From NCBI GenBank assembly GCA_039111635.1, contig JBCAQO010000002.1:1488001-1552000 (forward strand): a DNA stretch of 64,000 nucleotides. The letters run 5' to 3'. The position numbers were made by a program, and so were the translations under genes. Positions 22,757-33,795 of this stretch are shown here, piece by piece. Positions within the stretch are counted from its first letter, which is position 1. Every line of letters starts with the position of its first letter. The notes beneath the pieces were generated by a model. The model made no database searches and was not told the DNA's origin. It was given only the letters and a program-made list of their open reading frames with translations. This stretch comes from Heterobasidion occidentale. Taxonomy: Eukaryota > Basidiomycota > Agaricomycetes > Russulales > Bondarzewiaceae.

Positions 22757-23333
22757 TGTTAAGAACTGCTCGTTCAGTAACCCAAGAGTAACAGGTTCTT
22801 CTATAGGTTGCACAATAGACTGAGTGGTGGACGAAGTCTCAACTGTATCAGACAACAATACAGGAGGGAATAATGATTGGTTCGAAGGTACGTATAGGGA
22901 GATATGAACAAACGAAGAGAATAGACTGAAGATCCTCAGCCTATTCTATGGGCCTTATATACTGTATAGGGTATAGGGTAAGAGTCCGTGTGCTTCTCCG
23001 GGTTTCCATCCCAGGAGAGCTGTGGTCGCTGTCTCTCTCAGCCGGTGCCTACTCTTGTACTTCTCCGGTCGCACCAATCCATCCTGGTATGACGAGGTGC
23101 TTACCCATAAGCCCTAAGCCCATGGCATGTGAATGCCTCTCTTATCTCTATACGAACCTCGTGTCCCTCCAATATAGCCTCTACTGATGTCTTGAAGAAC
23201 CATTGGTCTAGTCGGCTTCTAAGGACATGCCGAATACCTTGATGTATGCTCCATAGTAGAGCCGCCTAGCATGTGATGCTTGATCCATCAGATAGACCGG
23301 CCCCGAAGGGCCCTGATCGGTCAAGTCATAACA
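22757..23333 (-). repeat. Chromovirus B2 3' LTR
   Basis: Plus-strand ends TGTTAAGAACTGC and GTCAAGTCATAACA; 577 bp, nearly the same as 32965-33541. A segment near 22840-22905 differs from the B1 LTR by more than point changes. Confidence 0.94.
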
Positions 23334-23347
23334 TTACCCCCTTTCTA
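23334..23347 (-). promoter_or_regulatory. Chromovirus B2 polypurine tract
   Basis: Minus-strand AGAAAGGGGGTAA directly before the 3' LTR, matching B1. Confidence 0.8.
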
Positions 23348-24169
23348 GGTCCCAACTCCTGAGGGGACTACTCGCCCTTGCGAGCTTCATCGTCATTTCA
23401 CGTACAATTGCTTTCTGGTCGTCCAAATAGATTGGGATGTGTCTTCCCAATATAACTTCGTTTTCTGGGGCGAAGACCAACCTACGTCGTTTACAATGCC
23501 TAGGAGTTTTCTGTCTCCGTCGAGCTGTTTGATTTGAAGTTTGCAGTATTGCCACAATACCGTGTTTCTTCTCCGGTGTTCTTCCTTCACCGTGACATTT
23601 TGATTGAGTACACTCCTAGAGTCAATAGGCAGCTACTCAACCAGGACTCCCTGGTAGGTTTGATAAGCCAGTTTCTTCTAGTGACGATGCAGAAAGGTGT
23701 CACGTGTGAATGATTATTGATGAATCGAAACGCATCTGTGGATGGGTGTGTGTTGTTCTTCTTCAAAATGCCAAAGGCCATGCTTTAGTGTTTCTAGGAT
23801 AGATCTTCATCTCCTTGATTTACAGTATTGAGGGGGACTCCAGGTGTGTGGGTTGATCGCTTTATCAAGGCTTAGGCCCACCAACCTATCGAGAGTGAAC
23901 AATGCTCTCGACTTGTTTTGAGTCTGGCAAGACCCCTTTGAAGATCCCTAACTCTGTCAGCCCCATACGGTGGCCCGTCCTGGTTAGAGATTGAGTGTTT
24001 GTCCAGAGTTTGTTTGTCACATAGGAGCGAGCATGCAGCCACGCTCCCGCGTATTGAACACGAGGTAAGGATTTTGAAGAATAGACTTTGAACCCCATGG
24101 TCTCTTGAATAGACCACGGTATCCACCTTGACGGTAATTATTGCGGGGTCAGCGTAAGGTATGTCCTGG
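23348..24169 (-). other. B2 3' non-coding segment without boxes
   Basis: Homologous to 14057-14852 in B1. I see no box copies, no conserved reading frame and no recognisable RNA gene. Confidence 0.6.
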
Positions 24170-25789
24170 TAGTTTAACGTCATGCCGGACATCCGTAGTT
24201 TTGCGTCTTTGTGGACGTCGGCTAGTTTATCCTTAAGTCTTTGCGGACTGAGGCTAGTTTATACATAAGTCATTGCGGACTGCCCTGCTAGTTTAAGCCA
24301 AGGTCGTTGCGGACCTGTAGACAAGACAGCAGGCATTTCTGCGCACCGGAACATCCATCGGTGATGCGCATAGGGCCATAGACCAGTTCCTCCTTCTTGA
24401 CAGGGTTCCCATTGAGGCAAGATGGTGACGGTTTATACTATATCAAACCGGATAACTTATAGAGTTGCTAGAATAGACTTTTGATGCCTATTTTGACACA
24501 ACTCACATGGCCCTGTAGACAAAGGGCAGCTCAGTTTATCGTCATGAAGGACGGTAGTAGTTCTCAGTAATCGCGGACGTCCTACTATTGCCTGGCTTGA
24601 ACCTCCCGAGCCTCAATAGATTTAATCCTCCGGGGTGAGGGTAGTTTAAGGTCATTTCAGACTAGTTGATGGTCAAGGCTGTGACCATCAACCACGACTC
24701 TTATGCTTAAAGGAGTAAATAGTTTATCGTCATTGCGGACTAGGTAGTGACTTTTTTGAAGTCACCGCCCACATCTCCTATGCTGAAAGGAGTGGTAGTT
24801 TAATGTCTTTGTGGACGCAGCAGTGCCAAAACATATCTCATGTTTGGACACTGCTCATGACCCTGTAAGGAAAGGGTAATCCCAGTTTACCGTCATGGAG
24901 GACGTCCGTAGTTTATAGTCTTTGCGGACGTAGCAATGCCAAAACTTGAGGCACTATTCCAGTTGCCTCTTGACTGGCCCTTGAAGCGGAATCCTTGCTT
25001 CAGACTTCAAGGGTAGAATGGGCGCACCATGGAGTAGTCGTGGTCTTGTCGGATGACTGACAACCCGCTCCATGTCCCCAAACCCCTCGCACGGAATTGA
25101 ACCGTGTCGACCCCATATTCTTTTACTGTAGGGCGTATGGAATATGGAAGCACCTTGACCTAGTCGGCAGGGTTCCGCAACGGTGGAGGCCCTCCCTTCC
25201 ACCATCTGCCAGAATACAACCACGCTCCGAGGGTCCTAGTAGCTTTAACGTCATTCTGGACGGTAACTAGTTTATCGTCATTGCAGACCAAGCCTTTCGT
25301 AGTTTTACATCATTGTGGATGTAATTTGTCCGTTTTGGCTACTAGTGGAGTGCGGCCACTATGTACCTGCATCTTGATAGGGCCCCCTAATGTGGAAATG
25401 ACCCTGTAAAACCGGAGATCCAAAGTGGGACATCCAAGACACCTGTCAGACCTTGACAGTGAGGTATGGTCCACCGTTTCCCAATGGCGAACATGCAACA
25501 CGATTTCCCACCAAGATTCTTACATCATTCATAGCTCTTTGGTCTCGCCACGGGACCAAAAAGCCGGCGTACCAGTACCAAGGTTATGTCGAATTGAGGA
25601 CCTCCTAATGCGGAAAGGGTCCTGTAAAACTGGGGATCTAAGTGGGACACCCGATTCGCTTGTCAGAATACCTCTTGACAACGAGAGTGTTAAATGCTTG
25701 TCCTGTCTTGAGACCGGAGGGTTGAAACGCAAATGGTCAGGTACTTCCCCTGCCTTCTTATCTTTTCACAGTTTAATGTCATGCAGGAT
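24170..25789 (-). repeat. Box-hairpin array in chromovirus B2
   Basis: About 16 boxes, written on the plus strand as TAGTTTA-NN-GTCATTGCGGAC, lie near 24170, 24196, 24221, 24252, 24288, 24533, 24559, 24640, 24719, 24787, 24884, 24908, 25240, 25268, 25299 and 25769. Some have four or five extra bases between the halves. Intervening hairpins include GTGACTT with GAAGTCAC near 24746-24765. The best copies are nearly invariant, although the surrounding sequence has decayed. Confidence 0.82.
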
Positions 25790-25889
25790 GTCCATTCTGG
25801 TGTCCTGTGCGTGAAACCGGTACCTGTGGTGCGGAGGGTCCTTTCCTCTCCGTCACCACTAGAGACAAGGGGTTCCTCAACTCCCTTGT

Positions 25890-27269
25890 CTAATATCCTC
25901 CACCAATGTCCCCGTAATCCCCGTATCCTTCGTCTGGCCTGTAGTAGGGGTCAATGTTGTCATAATTACCGTCTTCGACTTTGTCCCAGGCATCTAGTTC
26001 CGCTCGAGTCCAGGCAGTAGTTCGCTGAGTCGGGCGCTGGCGGATTGGAGCTCTTCTACTAACGCGAGTATGCGTTCCTTCAGGTCGACTATCTCGAGGA
26101 CGGTTTGGAGTCGGCGAATCTCTTGGTCGAGTTCTTCTAGGACTGTCTTGCCTGGGCTGGGGGGTCGCCCTTGCTCTCTGGCTCCCTCGCCTCTCATTTC
26201 TCCTGTACCTTGAAGGATGCTCCTTATTGCTGCCTCCGGCGTCCTGCCCAGTGGATTGTCCTGTCAACGTGGAAGGAAGGACCTCCCAATCCCTTCGTGC
26301 CTGTCGCTGTAGTGTGGTCCAGACGTATTCTGTCTGGACGGTTGCGTCTCGGCTACTTGTAGCCGGTATCGCTCCACTGGCTTCATCGTTCCATGGTTGG
26401 ACGCGGAAAGGATCGATCCGAACGGGATGGGTGTGGGAGGAGTGTACTGCGTCGGTGTCTGAAATGAGGGTAGGTAGGAGCTCCAGATTGATGAAGGAGG
26501 AGAACTCGTCGGGGCGGATGAGTAAGGCATAAGCCCCATTATTTCCTTGGGCATACCAGGAGGCAGCTCAATGATCATCTGCATAGGCCAAAAGCCTGAC
26601 CTGGTTGCTCGTGTCAGCGAGGCGTCGGGGTATATCGTTGCTCTCGCTCCCTGGTTGCCCTGCAAAGAAGTTAGCGAGCCTTTGCAAGGCTAACGCTGTG
26701 GCCATCTGAATTACCACCGAGATGATGGTGCGTTGGAGCAACGCATCCCCTAATCCTTCCAGTTCTCAGGGGTGCAGATTTCTACCACTGGTAGGGGATC
26801 CTCTGGTCCTGGCAGCCAGTGCACTAGTTGCTGCTGGTTCCCGTATACCTGTTTCAGCGACTGCAGGCGATGCCAGATTCGTAGGGTTTCTTGGTCCTCT
26901 TCCACTTCTCGTTTCCTGCCTTGCGTCTCCTTGAGCCAACGCTGCCGTTGGTTGCAGAGGCGTTGACGGAGTAGGTCTTCCTTCTTCTTAGCGTCCCTCA
27001 TTGTGCTCGTCATGAGCTCCCTCAATCCGGGGTGAGGCTTGTAGTTCCATTCGATCTTCAGTGGTGAGGATGGTGAGATGGGCGGAGATTGGTACGGAAA
27101 CTCCTTCCGGAGTTGTTGGATGGCTGCCTCGGCCAGGACGTCCAGTGTCGGGGTTGGCAACAGCCAAGATGATGTCCGGCGAGGAATTCCTTGATGGTAA
27201 TGAGGTAGTTCCTTCATCAATGAGCATGGCGCGTCCAGGGGAGTAATCAAGGGAGGAATGGTCGGACAT
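25890..27269 (-). pseudogene. Chromovirus B2 ORF3, unrecognised gene after pol
   Basis: It starts at 27269 (MSDHSSLDYSPG), 60 bp after pol, and ends GDYGDIGGGY at 25890; the full main frame is about 459 codons. The main frame carries the Ser/Pro-rich N-terminus, a middle block about 26190-26765 (LLAYADDH, then RPDEFSSFINLELLP) and the acidic tail with DNIDPYYRPDEG. The other frame is open for 166 codons (26750-27250) with a Lys/Arg/Glu/Gln-rich coiled-coil-like stretch (KKKEDLLRQRL) and again at 25994-26197 with leucine heptads (VLEELDQEIRRLQ, LALVEELQ). Main-frame stops near 26988 and 26780 are copy-specific. Cellular role unknown; RNA or capsid binding is only a guess. Confidence 0.72.
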
Positions 27270-27328
27270 GTACTAGTGGGAGGATTCTTGCTTTAAAGGG
27301 GGAGAGACATCTCCTCTTTTATATCTTT

Positions 27329-30300
27329 CTAAAGCTTAATCACCGCAGGTCGGGGCTTGTCTGGGTAGCTTTCGTGAAATTCACGAAGTGCCTCGTCGGC
27401 CGTATCCTTGAGGAGGGCAAAGGGTTCCCAGGTGTTATCAGCCTCGGAGTATCCGACCCACTTGACGAGGTATTTGGTTCCTTGTCCCTGGTATCTTGAA
27501 TCCAGAATGGCCTCCACTTTGTAGTGCTCTTCTTCATTCAGGATTTCTGGGGCAGGTCTGGGGAAGTTCCTTCCATGGGCCTCTGTCTCATGATATTCGG
27601 TGAGCACGGTGGCATGAAATACCAGGTGTATCTTCCATGTTTCGGGTATTTTTAGCCGATAAGCCAGAGGACTGATTCTTTTGGTCACTTGGAAAGGACC
27701 ATACCGCCTAGGTGCCAGCTTGAATTTCGGATGAGTCATCCGAATGTGGGTTCCCTCTAACCAAACTTGGGTTCCTACTTCCCACTGCAGAAGTTTCCTG
27801 TGTAGATCCCGGTCCTTGGTGTGCTGCGCTGCTATTTGTAAACTTGCAGCCGCATCTTCTTGGACTTCCTTGATTAGCTGCAAACATTCAGTTACTGCGG
27901 GTACCTTGGTCTCCAAAGCTGAGTCAACCGAGTATGGCGGATTAAACCCATAGAGGATCTCGAACAGCGATTTCCCTGTGGCGGAGTGTCTTCGGGTATT
28001 ATGGGAGAATTCTGCAAAAGGTAACAAGTCTACCCAATTATCTTGATGGTAATTGCAGAATACATGCAGGAATTGCTCGATCTCTTGGTTAACCCGTCCC
28101 ATTTCTCCGTCTGTCTAGGGATGATACACTGTGCTGAGGGCAGGGGTGATTCCCATTCCTTTCCATAGTTCTCGCGTGAATTTTGCCGCAAATTGGGGGC
28201 CTCTATCGGACACCACCTTGGTCGGCAGACCGTATCGTTTGAACACATTATCCTGGAAGAGCGTTGTCGTTTCTTCGGCCGTGATCGTCTTTTTGCACGG
28301 AGTTATGACTATTCCTTTAGACAGGCCTTGGTCAACCACCACGTTTATCGAATTGTAGCCTCTGCTTTCCGGGAGGTCTGTTACAAAGTCGGTGGAGATA
28401 AAACACCAAGGGGTGTTTGTGGTTTCCAATGGTTGGATCGGTGGATGGGTCCTGTGGGGCAGGTTCCTAGTGGACTGGCAGACTGCGCATCCATCCACAT
28501 ATTGGTGGACAAATTTGGTCATGCTTGACCACCAGTAATGGCACTGTACCAATTCTAAAGTCTTTGCTCGACCTGGGTGTCCTATAGCCATAGCGTCGTG
28601 GTGCGTCCTGACAATCATTTGTCAGAGGAGGTCGTCCTTTGGAACGCATATGTAGCCGTCGCGTCTTGTGATGCCATCTTCATGTGTCCACTTTCCTAGG
28701 TCTCCCTTCATCACCTTTGGTCCTTTTTCCAGCAATTTCTTGAGGGCGACATCAACTAGCAAATCATGTTCTGAGCACGAGTGTCGAATAAGGGAGAGGA
28801 TGTCCAAGGATACGAGTTCCGTTGCTTTGACGTGTATGCCTTTACTTGGTTCTACCAGGGTTTCACTGGACTCGGTGAAAAGGTTGGACGGGAGCAGAGT
28901 CTGTGCCTTGTTATCAGATTCCACCCCTTCACTAAGGTCTGGACGCCTGGACAGAGCATTGGCATGATTAGTAGTTCCAGCTTTGTAACTGAGCTGGAAG
29001 TCAAATCGAGACAAAAACAGACTCCAGCGCGCTTGTCGCCTTGATAGGTCGCGTGCGGTCTGAAAGTGTTCCAGGTTCTTGTGGTCCGTCCAGATCTCAA
29101 AGGGGTGTCTAGCGCCTTTGAGGTAGTGTTTCCAGTGTTCCAGTGCCTTGATGATGGCAAGGAGTTCGCGATCATGCATGTCATAATTTCGTTCGGGCGG
29201 TGAGAATGATCCCGAGAGGTAGGCAACGGGATGCCAGTCATTATTAGGTCCTTCCTGTAAGAGGACTGCACCGTATGCAGCGAGGGAAGCGTCGGTGACG
29301 AGCCGGTAGGGTCGCATCGGGTCAGGGTACAACAGGACAGGTTGACTGATGAAGGCTTTTTTTAATCAGTCAAACACCTATTGACACTCCGTGGTCCAGT
29401 CCCATCTCGTATCTTTCTTAGTGAGGTCGTGCAGGGGCCGAGTGATTAAGGAGAACTTGTTGATAAATTGTCGGTAAAAGTTCCCTAGGCCTAAGAAAGA
29501 GCAGATGTCGTGGACTGTACGAGGAATGGGCCATTCCTGGATGGCCTTAATCTTCGAATCCTCCATAGCGACATGGTCTTTTGAAATCGTGTACTCCAAG
29601 TATTTTAGCTTTTCCTTGTGGAACTCACATTTCTCTGGTTTGAGGTAAAGATCGTTGTCGTGTAGGATTTGGAGGACTCGTTGAACAATCACAATGTGTT
29701 CTGCTGTGGTTTTCGTGAAGATGAGGATGTCATCCATGTATACCACTATTTTCTGGGCCAGGATGAGCTCTTGGAAGATCATGTTCATCATGGCCTGGAA
29801 GGTTCCTGGGGAATTGCAGAGCCCAAAGAACATCACCATAGGTTCAAAGAGCCCCAAGGGCGTTACAAAGGCTGCCTTGGATTCATCCCCTTCCTTGATG
29901 CGCACGTTGTTATATCCCCACCGAACGTTGAGCTTCGAGAATACCGTTGCCCCTTGAATGATATCCAGTAGTTCTTGGATTAATGGTAGGGGGCAAACGT
30001 CCCGAATGGTGTGCTCGTTGAGGTGGCGATAGTCTTGTACTGGGCGAAGCTTTCCATCCTTCTTGTTTATAAAGAAGAAGGAGGCTGCGCTATGTGCTGT
30101 TGACCGATGTATTGTTCCCCTAGAAAGATGCTCTTTGACGAATTTCCCTAGCTCATCATGTTTTTCCGGGCTCAAGGGAAATATTCTTGAGCCTGGGGTT
30201 TGAAGGATGGCTTGAGATTTATCGCGTGATCCCATATCGTGTGTTGGGGGAGTCTCTGTGATTGCCTCTCGCTGAAGATGTTGAGATAGGAATGATATTC

Positions 30301-31181
30301 TGACGGCATGCGATTCTTCAAGTTGGTGGTGTTGATTTCCTCCTCCAGGTCTTCGTCAAAGCTTGTGAACCCTGAGGGCTCTGGAGCTGCTTTTCTAATG
30401 ACGGGTTCTCTCCGCTATCTATTGCAGGGGAGTCAAACGGTGTTTGCACTCTATCAGCGACTTCTTCTGAAGCTTTGCTCTGGGCTGTCTCTTGCTGAGC
30501 CTGCCGGCGTACCTTCCTTTTGGTTACCTGCTCCTCGAGCCATTTCCGAGCCTTGGCTTGTCGGGATTTGTGCTCCAACAGGGAGAGGAACCGGGATTTC
30601 CATTCCTTCACGGGTACTTGGCTCCATTGTTCTTTAGTCCAAGTCCACGGAGGTCCTACCGGTTTAGAGACAAGATGCGGCTTCGTCCGCTGAGGAATCT
30701 TGTCACCGCGTAGTTTTGCTAGCCATGCCTTTTTGGTAGGCTCTTCCCTTGCCTTGGTAAACCCATATGGTTGTTGGCAATCTCTGGGGCATCAATCAAA
30801 GTGTACCTCACGGCGCCTCCACCCAATGGAGGGGTCGTGGTATTTCAACCAATCTGTTCCTAGGAGCATGTTGTCTTTCCCTAGATTGGTGATGAACATC
30901 TGGACGCGTTCGGTGTGGGTTCTTCCCCGTCTGTCCTTGACGGTGAGATTTGCATCTAGGCCTCGTTGAATGAGGCCTGCCTTGTTGATGGTGTCATCGA
31001 CGTTGCGAACACGGATAGGGCGGTTTAAGGGATAGGTTGGAAGATCATGTTTTTGTACCCATCTCTCATTTACCAAAATCCCTTCACAAGCTGAGTCGAT
31101 GGCGGCTCTGGCTCCAGCACTTCTTCCTCAAGTTGTCAATCGCATGTCAAGTTGAATGGGAGTAATGATGTGGCTGTTCAT
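27329..31181 (-). pseudogene. Chromovirus B2 pol: protease, RT, RNase H, integrase, chromodomain
   Basis: The start is taken at the ATG at 31181 (MNSHIITP), as in A. The protease keeps its Asp in AAIDSACEG (near 31100). RT is open for 285 codons (29378-30235) with YMDDILIF; RNase H is at 28622-29332 (TDASLAAYGA). The integrase is in 27600-28618 with VDGCAVC, SDRGPQF and an in-frame stop at the WWP-to-DGE stretch near 28112. The chromodomain is near 27340-27530 (KYLVKWVGY). RT through chromodomain share one frame, interrupted by single stops. The protease lies in another frame because one G is missing near 30190 compared with B1. All catalytic acids I can see are present. Confidence 0.93.
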
Positions 31182-31258
31182 TGCTCCGATTCGAATACAC
31201 AACGGGGAATCATACTCGAGTTTGCTCGACCCTCTCTCTTTGGCTGGTGAAGGAGAGG

Positions 31259-32850
31259 TCAGGAAAAATCCTCCGCCAGATCCACCAACATTTGTTTGGC
31301 CTTGGCCTCCCCTACTTCTCTGAAGAGTGCTCGGACGCCATCAGTATCATGGACGAGTCCGTTGCCTCGTTGTCCGTTAGGCGGTATGTAGCGCTCTCCA
31401 TTGCTCTGGCTTGATCCTCCGCTCCTTGTGGGAGGGTCCTCACGTTCCACAAATTACCAGGTTGTGATACCCGACGGTGGTGGCCATGAGAACTCCCCTC
31501 CTCCAGTCCTCGATGAAGTCCCGCATCATCTCCCAGCAGGGATTCTTGCTTGTCTTCATCCTCCATGTCTGCAGCGTGAGTTCTTCTACCTCCTCTGCCC
31601 ATCGACTTGCGTGGATTTCCTCGAGAAGGGGGAACACCTCTATGAGGGGAACGGCAATCAGACGCCCAATGCCCTAATTTCCCACAGTTAAAGCAACGGG
31701 TAGAGGGCTTGCCATCATATACACGCTTGTTCCGGTTGGCATCTCGCTTGCGAGAGGCGTTGATGTCCATGTCAACCACCTGGTTGTTCATTCTGCGAGG
31801 AGCGTTGGTAGAATTATAGCGGCAAGCAGGTTGGAGGTGAAAGCAATTGAGGAAGTCGCTTCGGAATGAGGTGGAGTTGGCGAGGATCGCCTTTTGAGCA
31901 CTTCGGGCTCTCAAGCGTCCATCTATTTCACAGGCAGTATTGACCCAGTCTTGGATCGTGTCCTTTGGCGGTGTTTCTTTGTCATAGATTTTGTCCATGA
32001 CCCTCGGATTGAGCCCTCTCTGGAAGTAAGGAACTTGTTCCTTGTCGGTGATGTTGGCATCGGCGGCTATAAGGATGAATTGATTGGAGTGTTCATCCAC
32101 CGTCATCTTCCCTTGAGAGAAAGACATGAGAGCGCTTTGGGCCTTGTCTGTAAGGTTTGTTTCCTTGAACTGAAGTTTAAACTTGCCATAGAAGTCAGTC
32201 TAAGTCCCGAGGGTTTTGGGCGGAGTTGCCCCGACTGTCTTCTTCAGGAAGCTTTCTGCCCATATGCCGGCCGTTCCATATCTCATACATGAGAGGGCGA
32301 GGGAAACTTTGTCCTCATCCGTCTTGTACCGGTCCGATTCTGCTGTAAAAAGGAGGAGGCAATTCATGATGAATTTTTGTGATTGTGTTCTGTCTCCCTC
32401 GAAGTTATTGGGGAGTTTAAGCTTGCCCCTTCCTGACGATGTGATTGCAGGGGGGTCTGTAGGATTTGTTGACATGATGGTGTTATTTTCAATATTTTGG
32501 GTGTTGATCGGTGTTTGAATATCCGAGGATTCGGACTCAGATGTTCCTTCTTCTTCTTCCGATGTATTCAGGATTTCTGGTTCAGGGTTTCTGTACTGGG
32601 GTGGCTCTACCCAGTTTTCTGCTACTTCGTCCCAAGCCCACTCAGCTTCTGTTTTGTCTTCTCTTGTGAAGAAATATTGTCCTTCTCGGTACGAGCAGTT
32701 GTCAAAGTTCGGGGGAGCTGGCCGATTGGTGTCGGAGTAATACCAGTGGTTTCCCCTTTGATGGATAGAACAATGGTTCTGTTGAAGTTGGTTGTGGATT
32801 TGTCTAGTGCCTGGTGGAAATCCTAGGCCTAGGTCTTGCTCCAGGGTGTG
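31259..32850 (-). pseudogene. Chromovirus B2 gag
   Basis: Reads from about 32850 (LEQDLGLG) through an acidic Ser/Glu stretch (TSEEEEGTSE) and MSTNPTDPP at 32475 to a capsid-like block, then an intact CCHC knuckle RCFNCGKLGHWASDC near 31690, and ends with QMLVDLAEDFS at 31259. One stop lies near 32195 (TAG, between the two capsid blocks) and the C-terminal tail changes frame between about 31460 and 31440. Gag and protease are in different frames, so the live element probably used frameshifting or separate translation. The Gag product would package element RNA in cytoplasmic particles. Confidence 0.85.
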
Positions 32851-32952
32851 TGAAGTAACGCTCTTCGGTGGAGGTCTATGGCTCCGCCGACGAGGGTTGT
32901 GAGAGAGAGTGTGGCAGCAAGCAGAGTGTGGTGCAAGGTAGGGGTAAAAGCG

Positions 32953-32962
32953 AGTCTATTCT
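32953..32962 (-). promoter_or_regulatory. Chromovirus B2 primer-binding site, probably self-priming
   Basis: On the minus strand AGAATAGACT begins two bases after the 5' LTR. It is perfectly complementary to AGTCTATTCT at 33135-33126, which lies 34 bp after the TATA box (TATATAAGG ending at 33161). Ten paired bases at the expected RNA 5' end are as in Tf1-type self-priming. Confidence 0.7.
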
Positions 32963-32964
32963 AG

Positions 32965-33541
32965 TGTTAAGAACTGCTCGTTCAGTAACCCAAGAGTAAC
33001 AGGTTCTTCCCTAGGTCGCACCATGGACTGAGTGGTGGACAAAGTCTCAACTGTATCAGACAACAATACAGGAGGGAATAATGATTGGTTCGAAGGTACG
33101 TATAGGGAGATATGAACAAACGAAGAGAATAGACTGAAGATCCTCAGCCTATTCTATGGGCCTTATATACTGTATAGGGTATAGGGTAAGAGTCCGTGTG
33201 CTTCTCCGGGTTTTCATCCCAGGAGAGCTGTAGTCGCCGTCTCTCTCAGCCGGTGCCTACTCTTGTACTTCTCCGGTCACACCAATCCATCCTGGTGTGA
33301 CGAGGTGCTTACCCATAAGCCCTAAGCCCATGGCATGTGAATGCCTCTCTTATCTCTATACAAACCTCATGTCCCTTCAATATAGCCTCTACCGATGTCT
33401 TGAAGAACCATTGGTCTAGTTGGCTTCTAAGGACATGCCGAATACCTTGATGTATGCTCCATAGTGGAGCCACCTAGCATATGATGCTTGATCCATCGGA
33501 TAGACCGGCCCTGAAGGGCCCCGATTGGTCAAGTCATAACA
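32965..33541 (-). repeat. Chromovirus B2 5' LTR
   Basis: 577 bp, TGTTAAGAACTGC to AGTCATAACA on the plus strand. The TATA-like box (minus strand TATATAAGG, 33161-33169) is followed by a 12-bp-stem hairpin at 33126-33155 around the likely start site. Confidence 0.94.
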
Positions 33542-33718
33542 GTGAACACAGATAGGACAATTTAAGGGGTAAGTTGGAAGGTTGTGTCTTCATACCCATT
33601 TTTTGTTCACCAGAATTCCTTTGCAAGCTGAGTCGATGGTGGCCCTTGCTCCAGCGCTTCTTCCTTGAGTCATTAATCACATGTCAAGTTGGATGAGGAT
33701 AATGATGTGGCTGTTCAT
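33542..33718 (-). pseudogene. Chromovirus B1 pol, part 2: start of protease
   Basis: Continuation of the B1 protease across B2. It starts at the ATG at 33718, matching the B2 start at 31181, and contains the catalytic region (an AATIDSACKG-like stretch near 33630). Sequence joins 22756 through one GTGAA copy. Confidence 0.85.
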
Positions 33719-33795
33719 TGCTCCGATTCAAGTACATGACAGAGATGCATACTCGGGTTTCCTTGACCCCCTTTCTTTGGCTGGTGAAGGAGAGG

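Larger units (their letters stand above)
22757..33541 (-). mobile_element. Chromovirus B2: complete Ty3/gypsy element nested in B1
   Basis: Two 577-bp LTRs bound 10,785 bp with gag, pol, ORF3, box array and polypurine tract in the family order. The 5-bp duplication GTGAA on both sides shows it inserted into the B1 protease gene, so B2 is younger than B1. It serves as the reference for the family, though its genes too carry stops and frameshifts. Confidence 0.96.

Noticed and set aside
24170..25789. CRISPR array
   Set aside because: The short repeats are degenerate, irregularly spaced and lie inside a eukaryotic retrotransposon next to a polypurine tract and LTR; no cas genes are present.
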